DNA from: Butyricimonas faecalis
Lineage (GTDB): Bacteria > Bacteroidota > Bacteroidia > Bacteroidales > Marinifilaceae
Direction: 5' to 3'
Length of the DNA: 64,000 bases
Assembly: GCF_003991565.1 (NCBI RefSeq)
Contig: NZ_CP032819.1
Location: 1,240,001 to 1,304,000, forward strand
Shown: in pieces, positions 53,334 to 62,761 of the stretch
How positions within the stretch are numbered: position 1 is the stretch's first letter
How the letters are laid out: every line of letters starts with the position of its first letter
Program-made: the position numbers and the translations under genes
The notes under the pieces: generated by a model
Database searches by the model: none
What the model was told of the DNA's origin: nothing
The model's input: the letters and a program-made list of their open reading frames with translations, nothing else

Positions 53334-54431
53334 ATGGAAACGAATAATAAAGAGATAAAACGTCGCAGCACGTTCTCCCTGCTGTTCTACATCAACCGCA
53401 CGAAAGTCCGCAAGGACGGAACATGTAAATTGTTATGCAAGGTAAGCATCGACGCCAAGTCGGCCCCGATCAATATCAACGCGTTTGTCGATCCATCGCT
53501 TTGGAATCCGGAAACCAAAAGGGCGAACGGACGAAGCGAGAACGCCCGAACGGTAAACCTGGCAATAGAGAAACTGACCGAAAAAATCACCGGGCATTAC
53601 CGTCATATTCGTAAAAGCCTCGGTTTCGTGACGGCCGAGCTGGTCAAAAACGCCGTGGAAGGAATCGGGCAGAAACCGTTCACCCTCCTTGCCTTGTTCC
53701 GCGAGCATAACGAGGAGTTCCGCAAGCGTGTCGGCGTGGATCGCAAGGAAGAAACCTATGAAAGTTACGAGAACTCCTATAATATTTTAGCCTCCTTCGT
53801 GAAAAAAAGGAAGGAAAAGGAGGATGTAGCGTTGCGGAGCCTTGACCGGGAGTTCTACGATGATTTTGAAATATTCCTACGTACAGATCGTGAAATGAAA
53901 CCCAAGACAGTACACGAGCATCTTTACCGGTTGAAGAAAATGACCAAGCGGGCTGTCAGTCAGGGTACACTCCGGCGCGACCCTTACGGGAAGCTGCACC
54001 CGGAACTGCCCCGGCGCAAGAGCCGCCATTTGAAACTCGAAGACCTCAAAAAGCTGATGGAAACTCCCGTCGATAAACCCAACCTCCAGCGGGTGCGGGA
54101 CTGGTTTCTCTTCGCTACCTTCACGGGGTTGTCCTACGCCGACCTGAAACGCTTGTCCGAAAAAGACATCACGCAGTCGGACGACGGAACGTACTGGATA
54201 CACATCCGGCGCCAGAAGACCGAAACGCCCTCGGCCATCCGCCTGCTGAACGTGCCGTTGCAGATCATCGAGAAATACCGCCACGAGCGTAAAAGCGACA
54301 GGATTTTCAACCTCTATTGCCGGGGGTATCTCATCAAGCTCACCAGAGAACTGGGACGGACATACGGCTTCGACATGACCTTTCACAAGGCAAGACACAA
54401 TAAAAATTGTATCTTTCAAGCTATGAGATAA
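53334..54431 (+). pseudogene. Tyrosine recombinase truncated before its catalytic tyrosine
   Basis: A 365-residue frame matching the family (STFSLLFYINRTKVRKDGT; FTGLSYADLKRL; FHKARH) up to the HxxR motif at 54384-54398. It then runs into NKNCIFQAMR and stops. Relatives continue with a TFAT-like block, MLGH and the TQIY tyrosine, about 60 more residues. Without them it cannot cleave DNA. The break marks an insertion or deletion junction, probably the end of the following ICE. Confidence 0.8.
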
Positions 54432-55457
54432 TTAACAGAGAAACAAAACAGACTTGTTAACGGTTTAGAAACCAGCGAACTTCTATAATCTGCCTCATTT
54501 TGCATCAAGCGAAAGAACGTCCTTACTTTTTGCAAAGGTACAAAACAGTCCCCGTCTTTGCAAAATTTCCCGCAATTTTATTTCGCCCGCAAATTTTATC
54601 CTCCATCATTTTTCCTGTTCTGAAAACGGCTTCCGGCTTGATGTGCGCAAGCCCATTTCAGAAGCAGCACAAGCAAAGAAAAGCCCACGACGACCACAAT
54701 GTCACCAGTGACACTGCCATCGTCGCGGACACTTCTTTTATGTGCTTGTGCTGAACGGCCAAGACCGTCTTATTCGTTTTTCTTTTTTCGTTTCCGTTGT
54801 CAGCCGGAAATGCCGCCGGATGCAGGACACGGCAAGCGTGAATCTGCTCCTGCGACTATTCCCGGCTGTCATGTGTGGCCTGTCTTCCAACCGTCTTGCC
54901 CTGCCGTTGCCAATCGGAGCAATGGCAGGCAAGACCATTTTCAGACAGATGCCGCCGGAGGAACACCCGCGACCGCAAGCCATGCCCGCATGACAATGAC
55001 GGTCACGGGACTTCCGTCACGGCGGCAGGAAAGCGAGGCTTTCCCTTGTCAGTTGCGCCGCCCTTTCGATTTTCCTGTGGCGCGTTGCGCCATTTCACAT
55101 ACTTCCCCCTTTTCCTTTCCGTCTCTCCAAGTGTATGCCAATGTCCCCATGTCGCCATTCCAGACGGCATCAGTGGTCATTTTCGTTGCAGGGGCAAAGG
55201 TAAAGACGGGATTAGGAACACAAATTTTTTAGCCACAATCTCCACACTTCGCAGGCTCAGGTAGTATTCTGTCGAAAAAATTTGCTGAACCTACTCCCCT
55301 GACCTTTGCTTTTTCCCCTGAAACGAAAACGACCGGTGCGCGGTCGGAAGACGTCACAAGGAGACATCGGACATACGGAGAGGCGAAAAGAAAAAGGACT
55401 CGACCCGACCTCCCCATCCGAGCAAGACAAGTAACAACAATCTAAAAATTGGAAGAT
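54432..55457. other. About 1 kb without recognised genes at the ICE end
   Basis: Several frames are open but none resembles a known protein. Seen: GTATCTTTCA (54409-54418, near-core), GTACCTTTGC on the minus strand (54532-54541, exact core or a -7 box), a 15-bp imperfect hairpin (54895-54933) and another minus-strand TACCTTTGC-like box near 55195. It may hold the ICE end, a small RNA, or both. Confidence 0.45.
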
Positions 55458-55676
55458 ATGAGAATGACATTGAACGACATCGGAAAGGCTATGCGGAGCG
55501 TATTGTCCGCAATGGTGAGAGCAGCATGGGGCATTACCCTTTGCGCAGGAGGTTTGGCGGTGGGCATCGCAGGGGAAATCCTGCTGGGTATGTTGAACTT
55601 CATGTTCGGCATCCTCACCGCCCTGCTTTCAGTAGTGGCAGCTATCGGAATTTTCATTTGGTTATTAACCCTTTAA
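55458..55676 (+). CDS. Small membrane protein, unknown
   Basis: A 72-residue protein with two hydrophobic stretches (~22-42 and ~50-71; ITLCAGGLAVGIAGEILLGM and FGILTALLSVVAAIGIFIWL). It is the first gene of the rightward small-gene cluster. No function assigned. Confidence 0.6.
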   Translation: MRMTLNDIGKAMRSVLSAMVRAAWGITLCAGGLAVGIAGEILLGMLNFMFGILTALLSVVAAIGIFIWLLTL

Positions 55677-55687
55677 TTCATACGGAT

Positions 55688-55909
55688 ATGGCGAAAAGAC
55701 ACAGCAAGACAGTGGCACAACAATGCAGGTATTACGAGGTGGACAACATCTTCGAGTATATGGTAGAGGTGTGCATCAACGGTAACTTTTCCTCATTCAG
55801 GAGGTTGTACCACGAGTTGAACAAGGAGGCAAGAAAGGACTTCATCGCCTTTCTCATCTTGGAATGCCCGCCCCAATACCACATAGAGATTTTACAGAAA
55901 ACCGTATAA
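55688..55909 (+). CDS. Small hypothetical ICE protein
   Basis: A 73-residue protein (MAKRHSKTVAQQCRYYEVDN...), helical, without recognised domains. Eleven bases after the membrane-protein gene, so in the same operon. Typical of accessory clusters in Bacteroidetes ICEs. Confidence 0.6.
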   Translation: MAKRHSKTVAQQCRYYEVDNIFEYMVEVCINGNFSSFRRLYHELNKEARKDFIAFLILECPPQYHIEILQKTV

Positions 55910-55928
55910 CCATCTTAAATTACAGACA

Positions 55929-56219
55929 ATGGAAACTTTTGACTTTTATATGGATTGCAAGGTAACTTGCTGGGAACGTACCCGCTTCTCCATCAAAGCG
56001 AACAGCTATGAAGAAGCCAAATCCATCATTCTTTCATGGGAAGATAAAGACGTGAACAGCCATATCGGTATGGACGAGAACGTCATCTATTGCGACTACG
56101 AATTGAACCCCGAAACGGTGGAAGGACTGTCCCCTGCGGAAAACGACAACAACCCTACGATGGAAATCTACGGACGGGATGACGAGTTGTTTTATCACAA
56201 TATGTTGGACGAACAATAG
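55929..56219 (+). CDS. Small acidic hypothetical ICE protein
   Basis: A 96-residue protein (METFDFYMDCKVTCWERTRF...), strongly acidic in its second half. The SYEEAKSIILS block resembles the repeat of small ICE proteins of unknown role. In operon with its neighbours. Confidence 0.6.
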   Translation: METFDFYMDCKVTCWERTRFSIKANSYEEAKSIILSWEDKDVNSHIGMDENVIYCDYELNPETVEGLSPAENDNNPTMEIYGRDDELFYHNMLDEQ

Positions 56220-56228
56220 AGCAAAGTT

Positions 56229-56822
56229 ATGAGAACGGAAACGAGGAAATACGAAGTTTACAAGGTGGACGAGCTTTCGGACAAGGCGAAAGAGAACGCC
56301 TATTGGAAGTGGTTGAAAGGCTTTGAATATGACGCATCCGACAACAGGGCAACGTTGAAAGCCTTTGAGGAGATTTTCAAGGTAAAGGTAAGCAGGTGGA
56401 ATTATGATGCCTGTACCTATAATTTCCAATTCATCTCAAATTACAGCGGGGAAGAGGAAGAACTGTGCGGTGTGCGGTTGCTGAAATTCATCGTGAACAA
56501 CTATTGGCACAACCTTTTCAAGCCCAAGACCTATTGGCACAAAAAGGACTTCCACAAACAGCGCAGAAGTCGGATATCCGTAACCAATGATTGTGTGCTG
56601 ACGGGTTATTGTGCGGACATGGACATACTGAAACCCATATACGACTTTCTGAAAGTCCCCGACAAGCATACGAACTTGTATGACTTGATGAATGACTGCA
56701 TCGACAGCTTTTTCCGCTTTTGCAGGGATGATGTGGAATATGCTAGCAACGAGGAAGCCTTTGAGCGTGATTGCGAAGCCAACGAATACGAGTTTTTATC
56801 CAACGGAGAATTTTTCAAATAA
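56229..56822 (+). CDS. Hypothetical ICE protein (197 aa)
   Basis: A 197-residue acidic protein with many aromatic residues (YEVYKVDELSDKAKENAYWK...). No domain recognised with confidence. Nine bases after the preceding gene. Related frames are common in the same cluster of other Bacteroidetes ICEs and could be DNA-mimic or regulatory proteins; this is a guess. Confidence 0.6.
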   Translation: MRTETRKYEVYKVDELSDKAKENAYWKWLKGFEYDASDNRATLKAFEEIFKVKVSRWNYDACTYNFQFISNYSGEEEELCGVRLLKFIVNNYWHNLFKPKTYWHKKDFHKQRRSRISVTNDCVLTGYCADMDILKPIYDFLKVPDKHTNLYDLMNDCIDSFFRFCRDDVEYASNEEAFERDCEANEYEFLSNGEFFK

Positions 56823-56839
56823 CTAAAATACATACAGAT

Positions 56840-57262
56840 ATGAACGGAACAGACCATTTCAAGCGGACCATCCAAGCCTATTTGGACAGCCGTGCGGCGG
56901 AGGACAAGCTGTTTGCAGCAAGTTACAGCAAGCCGAACAAGAACATGGACGATTGCATCACCTATTTGTTGCATTGGGCGAAAAGCCAATGCAATGGAGG
57001 CAACGGCATAGGCGTTACCGCAGGGGAAGTCTTGTCGCAAGCGGTACACTATTTTGACGAGGACGACATCGACATCGGCAAACCAATCCCGTGCCAAGTC
57101 ATGGTATGCGGAGTTGAACTGACGGACGAGGAAAAGGCGGAAGCAAGGCAGAGAGCCATCCGCCAATACCAAGACGAGGAACTGCGCAAGATGCAAAACC
57201 GGAACAAGGCTAAGGCGAACCAAAAGACAAACGCACAACAAGTTGAACTTTCATTATTCTGA
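56840..57262 (+). CDS. PcfK-like protein
   Basis: A 140-residue protein (MNGTDHFKRTIQAYLDSRAA...) matching the PcfK-like family, which accompanies PcfJ in conjugative elements. Central block NMDDCITYLLHWAKSQCNGG is characteristic. The role in transfer is not established. Start at 56840 chosen by family length. Confidence 0.78.
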   Translation: MNGTDHFKRTIQAYLDSRAAEDKLFAASYSKPNKNMDDCITYLLHWAKSQCNGGNGIGVTAGEVLSQAVHYFDEDDIDIGKPIPCQVMVCGVELTDEEKAEARQRAIRQYQDEELRKMQNRNKAKANQKTNAQQVELSLF

Positions 57263-57266
57263 ACCT

Positions 57267-58601
57267 ATGAAACCCAAGACACCCATACAGAAAGAAGTCA
57301 TCCGTCTGAGCGCAACCCTGCCCGAACTGACAAACGCACAGAGAACCTACGCTTTCCACCATTGTTTCAAGCACTACGGCAGGCGGACTGCAAAAGGCGT
57401 CATTACCTGCACGGAGTGCGGACACGCATGGAAAAGCGGACACAGCCTTGCCGACACGCTTTGCGGATGCACCTGCCCGAACTGCGGCACGGCATTGGAA
57501 ATCACGGACACCCGAAAGAGGGTGTTCGTGGACAACGAGTATTTCTCCATCATCACCACCTGCAAAGGCTACCAGGTAATACGTTTCTTTTTCGTCAGGA
57601 GCCGTCAGAAAGTCGGGCAAAAGGCGGAGTATTCCATCTTTGAGGTGGCACAGCGGTGGATTGCTCCTGACGGCAAGTCCGAGACAGTGGCAAGGTTGCG
57701 TGGCTTTTCACTTCTCTACTACGACTTGTGGAACGAGGACAGCCCGATGGAAATCCGCAGGAACAACCAGCATAAGGTGTATGACATTGACCCGATATGC
57801 ACCTATCCACGCCGACGGATTATCCCCGAAATTAAGCGAAATGGCTTTGACGGCAACCTGCACGGCATACTGCCTTACGACTTCTTCAAGGCTATCCTTT
57901 CGGACAGCCGTGCGGAAACATTGCTGAAGTCGGGCAACATCGAACACTTGCGCTATTTCCTCTCCCGTCCGCAGGTACTTGACAGATGTTGGAACTCGTA
58001 CAAGATAGCCATGCGGAATAAATATGCCATAACCGACATCTCATTGTGGTGCGACCTCGTATATCTCTTAGAGAGATTGGGAAAAGATTTGCGCAACCCC
58101 CGTTTCATATGCCCGCCCGATTTCAAGGCGGCTCACGACCTGTATATGGGGAAACGGCAAGTCCAATTGGAGCGTGAACGGCAGCAGCAACACAGGGAGT
58201 GGGAAGCCGAGCGGTTGGAGCGTGAGCGGAAGCGTCTGGAAGAAATGGCGAAAGAGAAAGACGAGTATATCCGAAAGAAAGCCGCATTCCTCAACCTTGT
58301 ACTGACGGACGGTCTAATCATCGTCAAGGTGCTGCAAAGCGTGGACGAGTTCTACGAGGAGGGGAAAGCCATGCACCATTGCGTCTATGCCAACGCCTAC
58401 TACAACAATGAGAACTCCCTGATACTTTCCGCACGGATAGACGAGCGACGCATCGAGACAGTGGAGGTGGACTTGCGGACATTAAAAGTGGTGCAGAGCC
58501 GTGGCGTATGCAACTCCAACACCGAATACCACGACCGCATCATCAAATTGGTGGAGGACAATGCCGAGCAGATACGGAAACGGATGAAAGAAGCAGCGTA
58601 A
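57267..58601 (+). CDS. PcfJ-like protein
   Basis: A 444-residue protein with two CxxC pairs near the N-terminus (CTECGH, CTCPNCG), probably a zinc ribbon. It has a coiled-coil Arg/Glu-rich middle (~290-345) and the PcfJ C-terminal block (FYEEGKAMHHCVYANAYYNN). PcfJ-like proteins are common in ICEs and plasmids but have no settled function. Four bases after the PcfK-like gene. Confidence 0.85.
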   Translation: MKPKTPIQKEVIRLSATLPELTNAQRTYAFHHCFKHYGRRTAKGVITCTECGHAWKSGHSLADTLCGCTCPNCGTALEITDTRKRVFVDNEYFSIITTCKGYQVIRFFFVRSRQKVGQKAEYSIFEVAQRWIAPDGKSETVARLRGFSLLYYDLWNEDSPMEIRRNNQHKVYDIDPICTYPRRRIIPEIKRNGFDGNLHGILPYDFFKAILSDSRAETLLKSGNIEHLRYFLSRPQVLDRCWNSYKIAMRNKYAITDISLWCDLVYLLERLGKDLRNPRFICPPDFKAAHDLYMGKRQVQLERERQQQHREWEAERLERERKRLEEMAKEKDEYIRKKAAFLNLVLTDGLIIVKVLQSVDEFYEEGKAMHHCVYANAYYNNENSLILSARIDERRIETVEVDLRTLKVVQSRGVCNSNTEYHDRIIKLVEDNAEQIRKRMKEAA

Positions 58602-58628
58602 TCGTTTAACAACTTAATACTTATTGAT

Positions 58629-58886
58629 ATGGAAGTGAGAATAGAAAACATGATTTTCGGGTGGCACGAGAAACTGCCTGAAATGTTCATCGAATTGTTG
58701 AACACGCTTGTACTGACAAAGGACGAGCAGGATGTAAGGGGGGTAATGGAGGTGTTCGCCCGAAAGAAACTTTTCAACGCCCTTTTCGCATTCGGGTATG
58801 GCGCACACCATCTGTGGGTGACACAGAAAAAGGCATCCGACCCCGACCAATGTTTGGAGAACAGATTACTGATTGTTGAATTTTAA
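58629..58886 (+). CDS. Small hypothetical ICE protein
   Basis: An 85-residue protein (MEVRIENMIFGWHEKLPEMF...) of unknown function in the PcfJ cluster, same strand, 27-base gap. Confidence 0.6.
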   Translation: MEVRIENMIFGWHEKLPEMFIELLNTLVLTKDEQDVRGVMEVFARKKLFNALFAFGYGAHHLWVTQKKASDPDQCLENRLLIVEF

Positions 58887-58897
58887 TTGATAAGGCT

Positions 58898-59116
58898 ATG
58901 ACAACAAGAATGACTATTAACGGAGTAAGCACCTGCACGGCAGGTGAGAAATACGAGAAATTCCAACTGAAAATCGGGCGCAAAGTCCGCACGATGTACC
59001 AATATGACTATCGGGACACCACAACGGGAGAACTGTTCTCCTGCGTGAAACCCACATTGGACGAGTGCAGGCGGTTGCGTGACGAATGGATTAAAGCGAA
59101 GGAGGGCAGACGATGA
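58898..59116 (+). CDS. DUF3873-like protein
   Basis: A 72-residue protein with TMYQYDYRDTTTGELFSCVK and a 'LDECRRLRDEWI' helix, the DUF3873 pattern found next to TraQ in CTnDOT-like elements. Overlaps the next gene by four bases. Confidence 0.7.
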   Translation: MTTRMTINGVSTCTAGEKYEKFQLKIGRKVRTMYQYDYRDTTTGELFSCVKPTLDECRRLRDEWIKAKEGRR

Positions 59117-59358
59117 GCGCAGGATATGAAACGCTGATAGTGACGTTCAGCGACCCTATCAAGGTTTTGGACAATATGTTCGCCGATGCGGACGCATGGG
59201 GAACGGACAGCCTCAAAGGATGGGTGGAGGACTATGAAAGTACGAGGTTTACGCAGATAAACGGGCATACGGCAGTCATCACTTCCGAATACAACATGCC
59301 CTGCGTAAAGGAATGGCTCACACGCTGCACGGCTATCGCCGACATAAAGGAATTTTGA
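59113..59358 (+). CDS. Small hypothetical ICE protein
   Basis: An 81-residue protein (MSAGYETLIVTFSDPIKVLD...) translationally coupled to the DUF3873-like gene by an ATGA overlap. No domain recognised. Confidence 0.6.
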   Translation: MSAGYETLIVTFSDPIKVLDNMFADADAWGTDSLKGWVEDYESTRFTQINGHTAVITSEYNMPCVKEWLTRCTAIADIKEF

Positions 59359-59418
59359 GTGCGTGGCGGTGGAAACACCGCCCACACTCCATTCGTAACA
59401 ACTGAAAAAACAAGCGAA

Positions 59419-59622
59419 ATGAAATACTATTTCATACTGACAGACGGCAGGGACGCATGGGTGCAGTTCGTTTACCTGCCCACGCAAGATGAAGCGTCCG
59501 GTTATATCCGAGATTTGCGGAGCGTGGGAATATCCGTACACGGGTATAACCTTTGGAACAAGGACACACGCCCCATTGCCGAGCGCACACTTGAGCGTGT
59601 GCTGCAAAGGATAAAGCGGTAA
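59419..59622 (+). CDS. Small hypothetical ICE protein
   Basis: A 67-residue protein (MKYYFILTDGRDAWVQFVYL...). Start at 59419 after a GAAATG context. Last gene of the rightward cluster; a strong hairpin follows. Confidence 0.58.
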   Translation: MKYYFILTDGRDAWVQFVYLPTQDEASGYIRDLRSVGISVHGYNLWNKDTRPIAERTLERVLQRIKR

Positions 59623-59625
59623 AAT

Positions 59626-59688
59626 CGGGCGGCAGGCTTGCCGCCCGCTACTTTCTTTCATGAGCAGGTCGGCGGATAAGAAAGTAGC
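59626..59688 (+). terminator. Terminator with second nested hairpin
   Basis: CGGGCGGCA-GGCT-TGCCGCCCG (59626-59647) followed by a weak T tract. An 11-bp inverted repeat GCTACTTTCTT/AAGAAAGTAGC (59647-57 and 59678-88) follows at once. Confidence 0.7.
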
Positions 59689-59744
59689 AAAGAAACCGTT
59701 GCCCCCATCTTCGATAAGATGGAAAAATCCAATGAAGTCATTAA

Positions 59745-60728
59745 TTATATATCCCAGTCTGGTTTGATAATTGTAGGATAACGTTGTTGCCTGACAATCT
59801 TTAATTTTTCTATATAATATAAATATATCTCTTTGTATGAACCAAACCCCGGTTGCTGCATATCCTCTTTGATGGATAAGCCATCAAAAACAAGAAGCCA
59901 TAATCTTAAAGCAACCCCTAAATAGCCCCAAAGAAGATCCATTTCGTGCAATTCCAGTTTAGTAACCAAATTTTCTATTCGAACATCCATATCTGGATGG
60001 GTTCCACCACCAGAAATAGAATCCTCTCCCATTAATAAAAGGGCTGCTAATGTAGTTGCAATTCCTGCCTTATAGGTTCTTCCCCATGCAGAGTTATATT
60101 CAGTTTGAATAAAGCTAATTGCCATATCATCTGCTGCAATTTCATCATTTATTGAACGAGAAAGCGTTTGCTGTATTTGTGTATGCCCCAAATAATTATG
60201 TGAAAACTCGTGAGCATATATAAATGCTATTGCAGCACAATAGACATCATTCGCATGGCTTATAATATTTTCAAATTGCTGCGGATTACAGATATTTGGA
60301 GTAACCCAATATGCATCTCTATTAAAGTTATGTAATAATTGCCGTCCTCTGAAAAAACAATCATTGCCATATTCTACATCTATCATATTGGGCTTATATC
60401 CATTTTTATTAATACCAACAGCATCCATCATAGGGATATGTATAACATTTTCAAAATATGCGATAAGATAGACACAAACAGACCATAAATACTGACAGAA
60501 ATTTTCGTTGATATATATATGATTTAATTTATTATTATCTTTTTTAATTTCCGCAACATCACTAATAGCTTTCTCATCTCTTATGAAAGTAAATCGGCGA
60601 GAAAAATTATTGCTATTGCAATCATTTTTTACAGCATCTAATAACTCAAAAACTTTTTCAATATATTGAATAACATCATCAGATAACTGTTCTACAGGTA
60701 AATAATAGATTTCTTTCGGCTCTTTCAT
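59745..60728 (-). CDS. Lit-like metallopeptidase (phage-exclusion, peptidase U49 type)
   Basis: A 327-residue protein with zinc motif AHEFSHNYLGH (HExxH, ~residue 167), a downstream EIAADDMAISF giving a likely third ligand (ExxxD), and GGGTHPDMDVRIENL, as in Lit/U49-like peptidases. Family knowledge: E. coli Lit cleaves EF-Tu on T4 infection and aborts it. The gene is much more AT-rich than its neighbours and lies between the small-gene cluster and lysozyme, so it looks like cargo. The chosen start MKEPKEIYYL is at 60728; the frame is open to 60779. Confidence 0.6.
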   Translation of the reverse strand: MKEPKEIYYLPVEQLSDDVIQYIEKVFELLDAVKNDCNSNNFSRRFTFIRDEKAISDVAEIKKDNNKLNHIYINENFCQYLWSVCVYLIAYFENVIHIPMMDAVGINKNGYKPNMIDVEYGNDCFFRGRQLLHNFNRDAYWVTPNICNPQQFENIISHANDVYCAAIAFIYAHEFSHNYLGHTQIQQTLSRSINDEIAADDMAISFIQTEYNSAWGRTYKAGIATTLAALLLMGEDSISGGGTHPDMDVRIENLVTKLELHEMDLLWGYLGVALRLWLLVFDGLSIKEDMQQPGFGSYKEIYLYYIEKLKIVRQQRYPTIIKPDWDI

Positions 60729-60822
60729 TTTTCGAAAATTTATTTGTAAAGATAATATGTTTATTTGTATTGGAAGCAAAAATTCCTTGCGAAATTATTT
60801 ACCGCAAGGAATTTTAATCATA

Positions 60823-61344
60823 TCACGGAATATATAGCAACGCAAATTCTGTTTTTCTTCGATTGAATAGCATGGCGTGCTGCTTTCCTTTGTACCGGCA
60901 GTAAGCGATATATTCACGGTAAATGTCTCGATTCCCGGCTTCCAGCTTGCGGATGAGTTTGCTTTTCGGGTGTCCGCCGTGACCAAGCAATACCCCTTGA
61001 CCCACATTGAAACTTAATACGGTAAGAAGCAAGGCATCTTTACCAAATTTGCGGAACAGCTTGTAGCGCACCGCCAAATCCTTGCGGAGCAGGGCTTCGG
61101 CTTCCGCCTCCGTCATGTCATAGGAAAGGTTTTCGTTGGGCAACCTGCGATGCCCGTAGCCGTAGTAGGGGTAATCGGAACGGTCGTGCAGTCCCTCGTA
61201 CTTTTTTATCAGTTCAACGGCGATGTCAGCCTTGGGATGATTGTTAAACGATGCCAGCAGTTCCGCCATGCTGTCCGTGTCTTGTGCCGGCAGGCTGCCA
61301 CAGAGGGCAGCCGCCAGCAGCAGGAGCAACGCCTTGCGCATCAT
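60823..61344 (-). CDS. Secreted lysozyme-like muramidase of the transfer apparatus
   Basis: A 173-residue protein with a signal peptide (ends SLPAQ) and the GH24-type active-site region IKKYEGLHDRSDYPYYGYGH (catalytic Glu in KKYEG). It probably opens peptidoglycan for the mating channel. It is distal to traQ in the leftward tra operon and overlaps it by four bases. Confidence 0.85.
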   Translation of the reverse strand: MMRKALLLLLAAALCGSLPAQDTDSMAELLASFNNHPKADIAVELIKKYEGLHDRSDYPYYGYGHRRLPNENLSYDMTEAEAEALLRKDLAVRYKLFRKFGKDALLLTVLSFNVGQGVLLGHGGHPKSKLIRKLEAGNRDIYREYIAYCRYKGKQHAMLFNRRKTEFALLYIP

Positions 61345-61850
61345 CGGCTGGCGTTCAAGGTGTCAGACACAGCGACGCCTCCCTCCGTTTCCGCGTCCGA
61401 GTCGTTGTTGAACTCCAATTCCCACTCGCAGGCATTGCCGAAATTGTCCTCCACCGTGATGGTCAGGCTTTGCGACTCGTCGCACTCCGAGGTGTAATAT
61501 AGGCGGAATTTTTCGTTCTCCAGCAGGTAGCGGTCGTTGGGCTGCAACACCAAGCCGTTATCCAGCTTCAACGTGCCCTCCCCGTCGTATTGGAAATAGC
61601 GGATGGTATAGACCGCCCCGTCAAACTCGCCCTCGCGTACCAGTTCGCAACGGATTTCCGCCGTCTCGCCCTGCGCCAGTTCCTTCGGCACGGGCATGGC
61701 TTCCACCGTGAACGGATAGGCTTGCGTCACGTCCAAATCGTCATCGCAGGCGGTGAAGCATACAGAGAGCAGCCCCAGACAAAGGGTTGCCAATGATTTT
61801 ACTATGTTTCTTTTCACTTTCCGTGTATTGTTTAATTTGTTCATGTTCAT
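61341..61850 (-). CDS. traQ: Conjugal transfer lipoprotein TraQ (DUF3872)
   Basis: A 169-residue protein with a lipoprotein signal ending in LSVCFTACDDD (Cys after the lipobox), then a beta-rich Ig-like DUF3872 domain. Established position of TraQ at the end of the CTnDOT tra operon. Its exact role in the mating pair complex is unknown. Start may be 61850 or the Met at 61844. Confidence 0.87.
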   Translation of the reverse strand: MNMNKLNNTRKVKRNIVKSLATLCLGLLSVCFTACDDDLDVTQAYPFTVEAMPVPKELAQGETAEIRCELVREGEFDGAVYTIRYFQYDGEGTLKLDNGLVLQPNDRYLLENEKFRLYYTSECDESQSLTITVEDNFGNACEWELEFNNDSDAETEGGVAVSDTLNASR

Positions 61851-61855
61851 AACCG

Positions 61856-62761
61856 TTACATTTTAAGTTTGATGTTCTTGTTGTTCTTCTCGTTTTGTTT
61901 CAGACGGCTTTGCAGATACTCGTTCAAGTCCTTGCATCCGCCGTAGATGCCGGAGCAGTCCGACACCCTTTCGCCGTAACGTGTGCGCAGGGCTTCCAAT
62001 GTCCGCCGCCCGGCTTCGTCGTTGTCAAGGTGGCACCGCACCGTTCCGTAGCCGTCCAGATGCCGGTACGCCCTCGCCACATTGGACACCGAGTTGAGGA
62101 CAAGGTGGTCCTCCCCGCCGCCGATGCCTAATGCACGGGCGGAAAGGTAGTCCACGAAGCCCTCGTACACGTTGCAAACGGCAGAGCCTGACGGCAGCAG
62201 GGTGACGTCCTTTGGCGGCACACAGCCCTTGAAGAACGGGTTGCGTATCTCGTAGCCGCCACCGCAGTTGCCGAAAGCCACGGCGAAATACCGTTTCCCG
62301 TGCGTGGAGTAGCGCATCTCCTTGCAGTTCGCGATGGCTATGGCGGACGGTATGCCCCTTTCTTGCAGGTAATGGAGTAACGCCCGGCTCTGCAAGGGCA
62401 GCACTTCCACGTCCTCGAAGCTGTGTCCGGCTGGTTGCCGCACTTCGGGGGTGCGGCGTTGCTCATAGTCCTGCAACGGCATGTCCGCCACCTCCGCCAC
62501 ATACCTCGCCTGTGTGAGGAAGTCGCCGCTTTGGATGAACTCCCCCGCAAGGGCGAAGATGTTACCGCCCTTGCCCTCGCCAAAATCAAACCAGAGGTTC
62601 TTTTCCGGGTTTACCTTGAAGGAAGGCGTGTGTTCCTCCCGGTACGGCGACCTGTACCAGATGGCGTTGGCACGTCTTTGCACGGGATGATGCCCCAGCC
62701 GTGCAAGGAAGTCCTCCAGCGGATAGCGTTTCATCGCTTCTATATCCATATAGGCGCACAT
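61856..62761 (-). CDS. traP: Conjugative primase-like protein TraP (Toprim, CHC2-like N-terminus)
   Basis: A 301-residue protein: N-terminal CHC2-like primase zinc region (IWYRSPYREEHTPSFKVNPE, with FGEGKGGNIFALA) that has lost most cysteines, and a C-terminal Toprim domain (NVYEGFVDYLSARAL; HLDNDEAGRRTL). Probably starts replacement-strand synthesis in the recipient. ATG follows the traO stop directly (TGAATG). Confidence 0.88.
   Translation of the reverse strand: MCAYMDIEAMKRYPLEDFLARLGHHPVQRRANAIWYRSPYREEHTPSFKVNPEKNLWFDFGEGKGGNIFALAGEFIQSGDFLTQARYVAEVADMPLQDYEQRRTPEVRQPAGHSFEDVEVLPLQSRALLHYLQERGIPSAIAIANCKEMRYSTHGKRYFAVAFGNCGGGYEIRNPFFKGCVPPKDVTLLPSGSAVCNVYEGFVDYLSARALGIGGGEDHLVLNSVSNVARAYRHLDGYGTVRCHLDNDEAGRRTLEALRTRYGERVSDCSGIYGGCKDLNEYLQSRLKQNEKNNKNIKLKM

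Noticed and set aside
54699..55232. 177-codon frame in the 1-kb ICE end
   Set aside because: Composition is biased (Pro/Arg/Ser), no domain, and an opposite frame overlaps it; left as non-coding.
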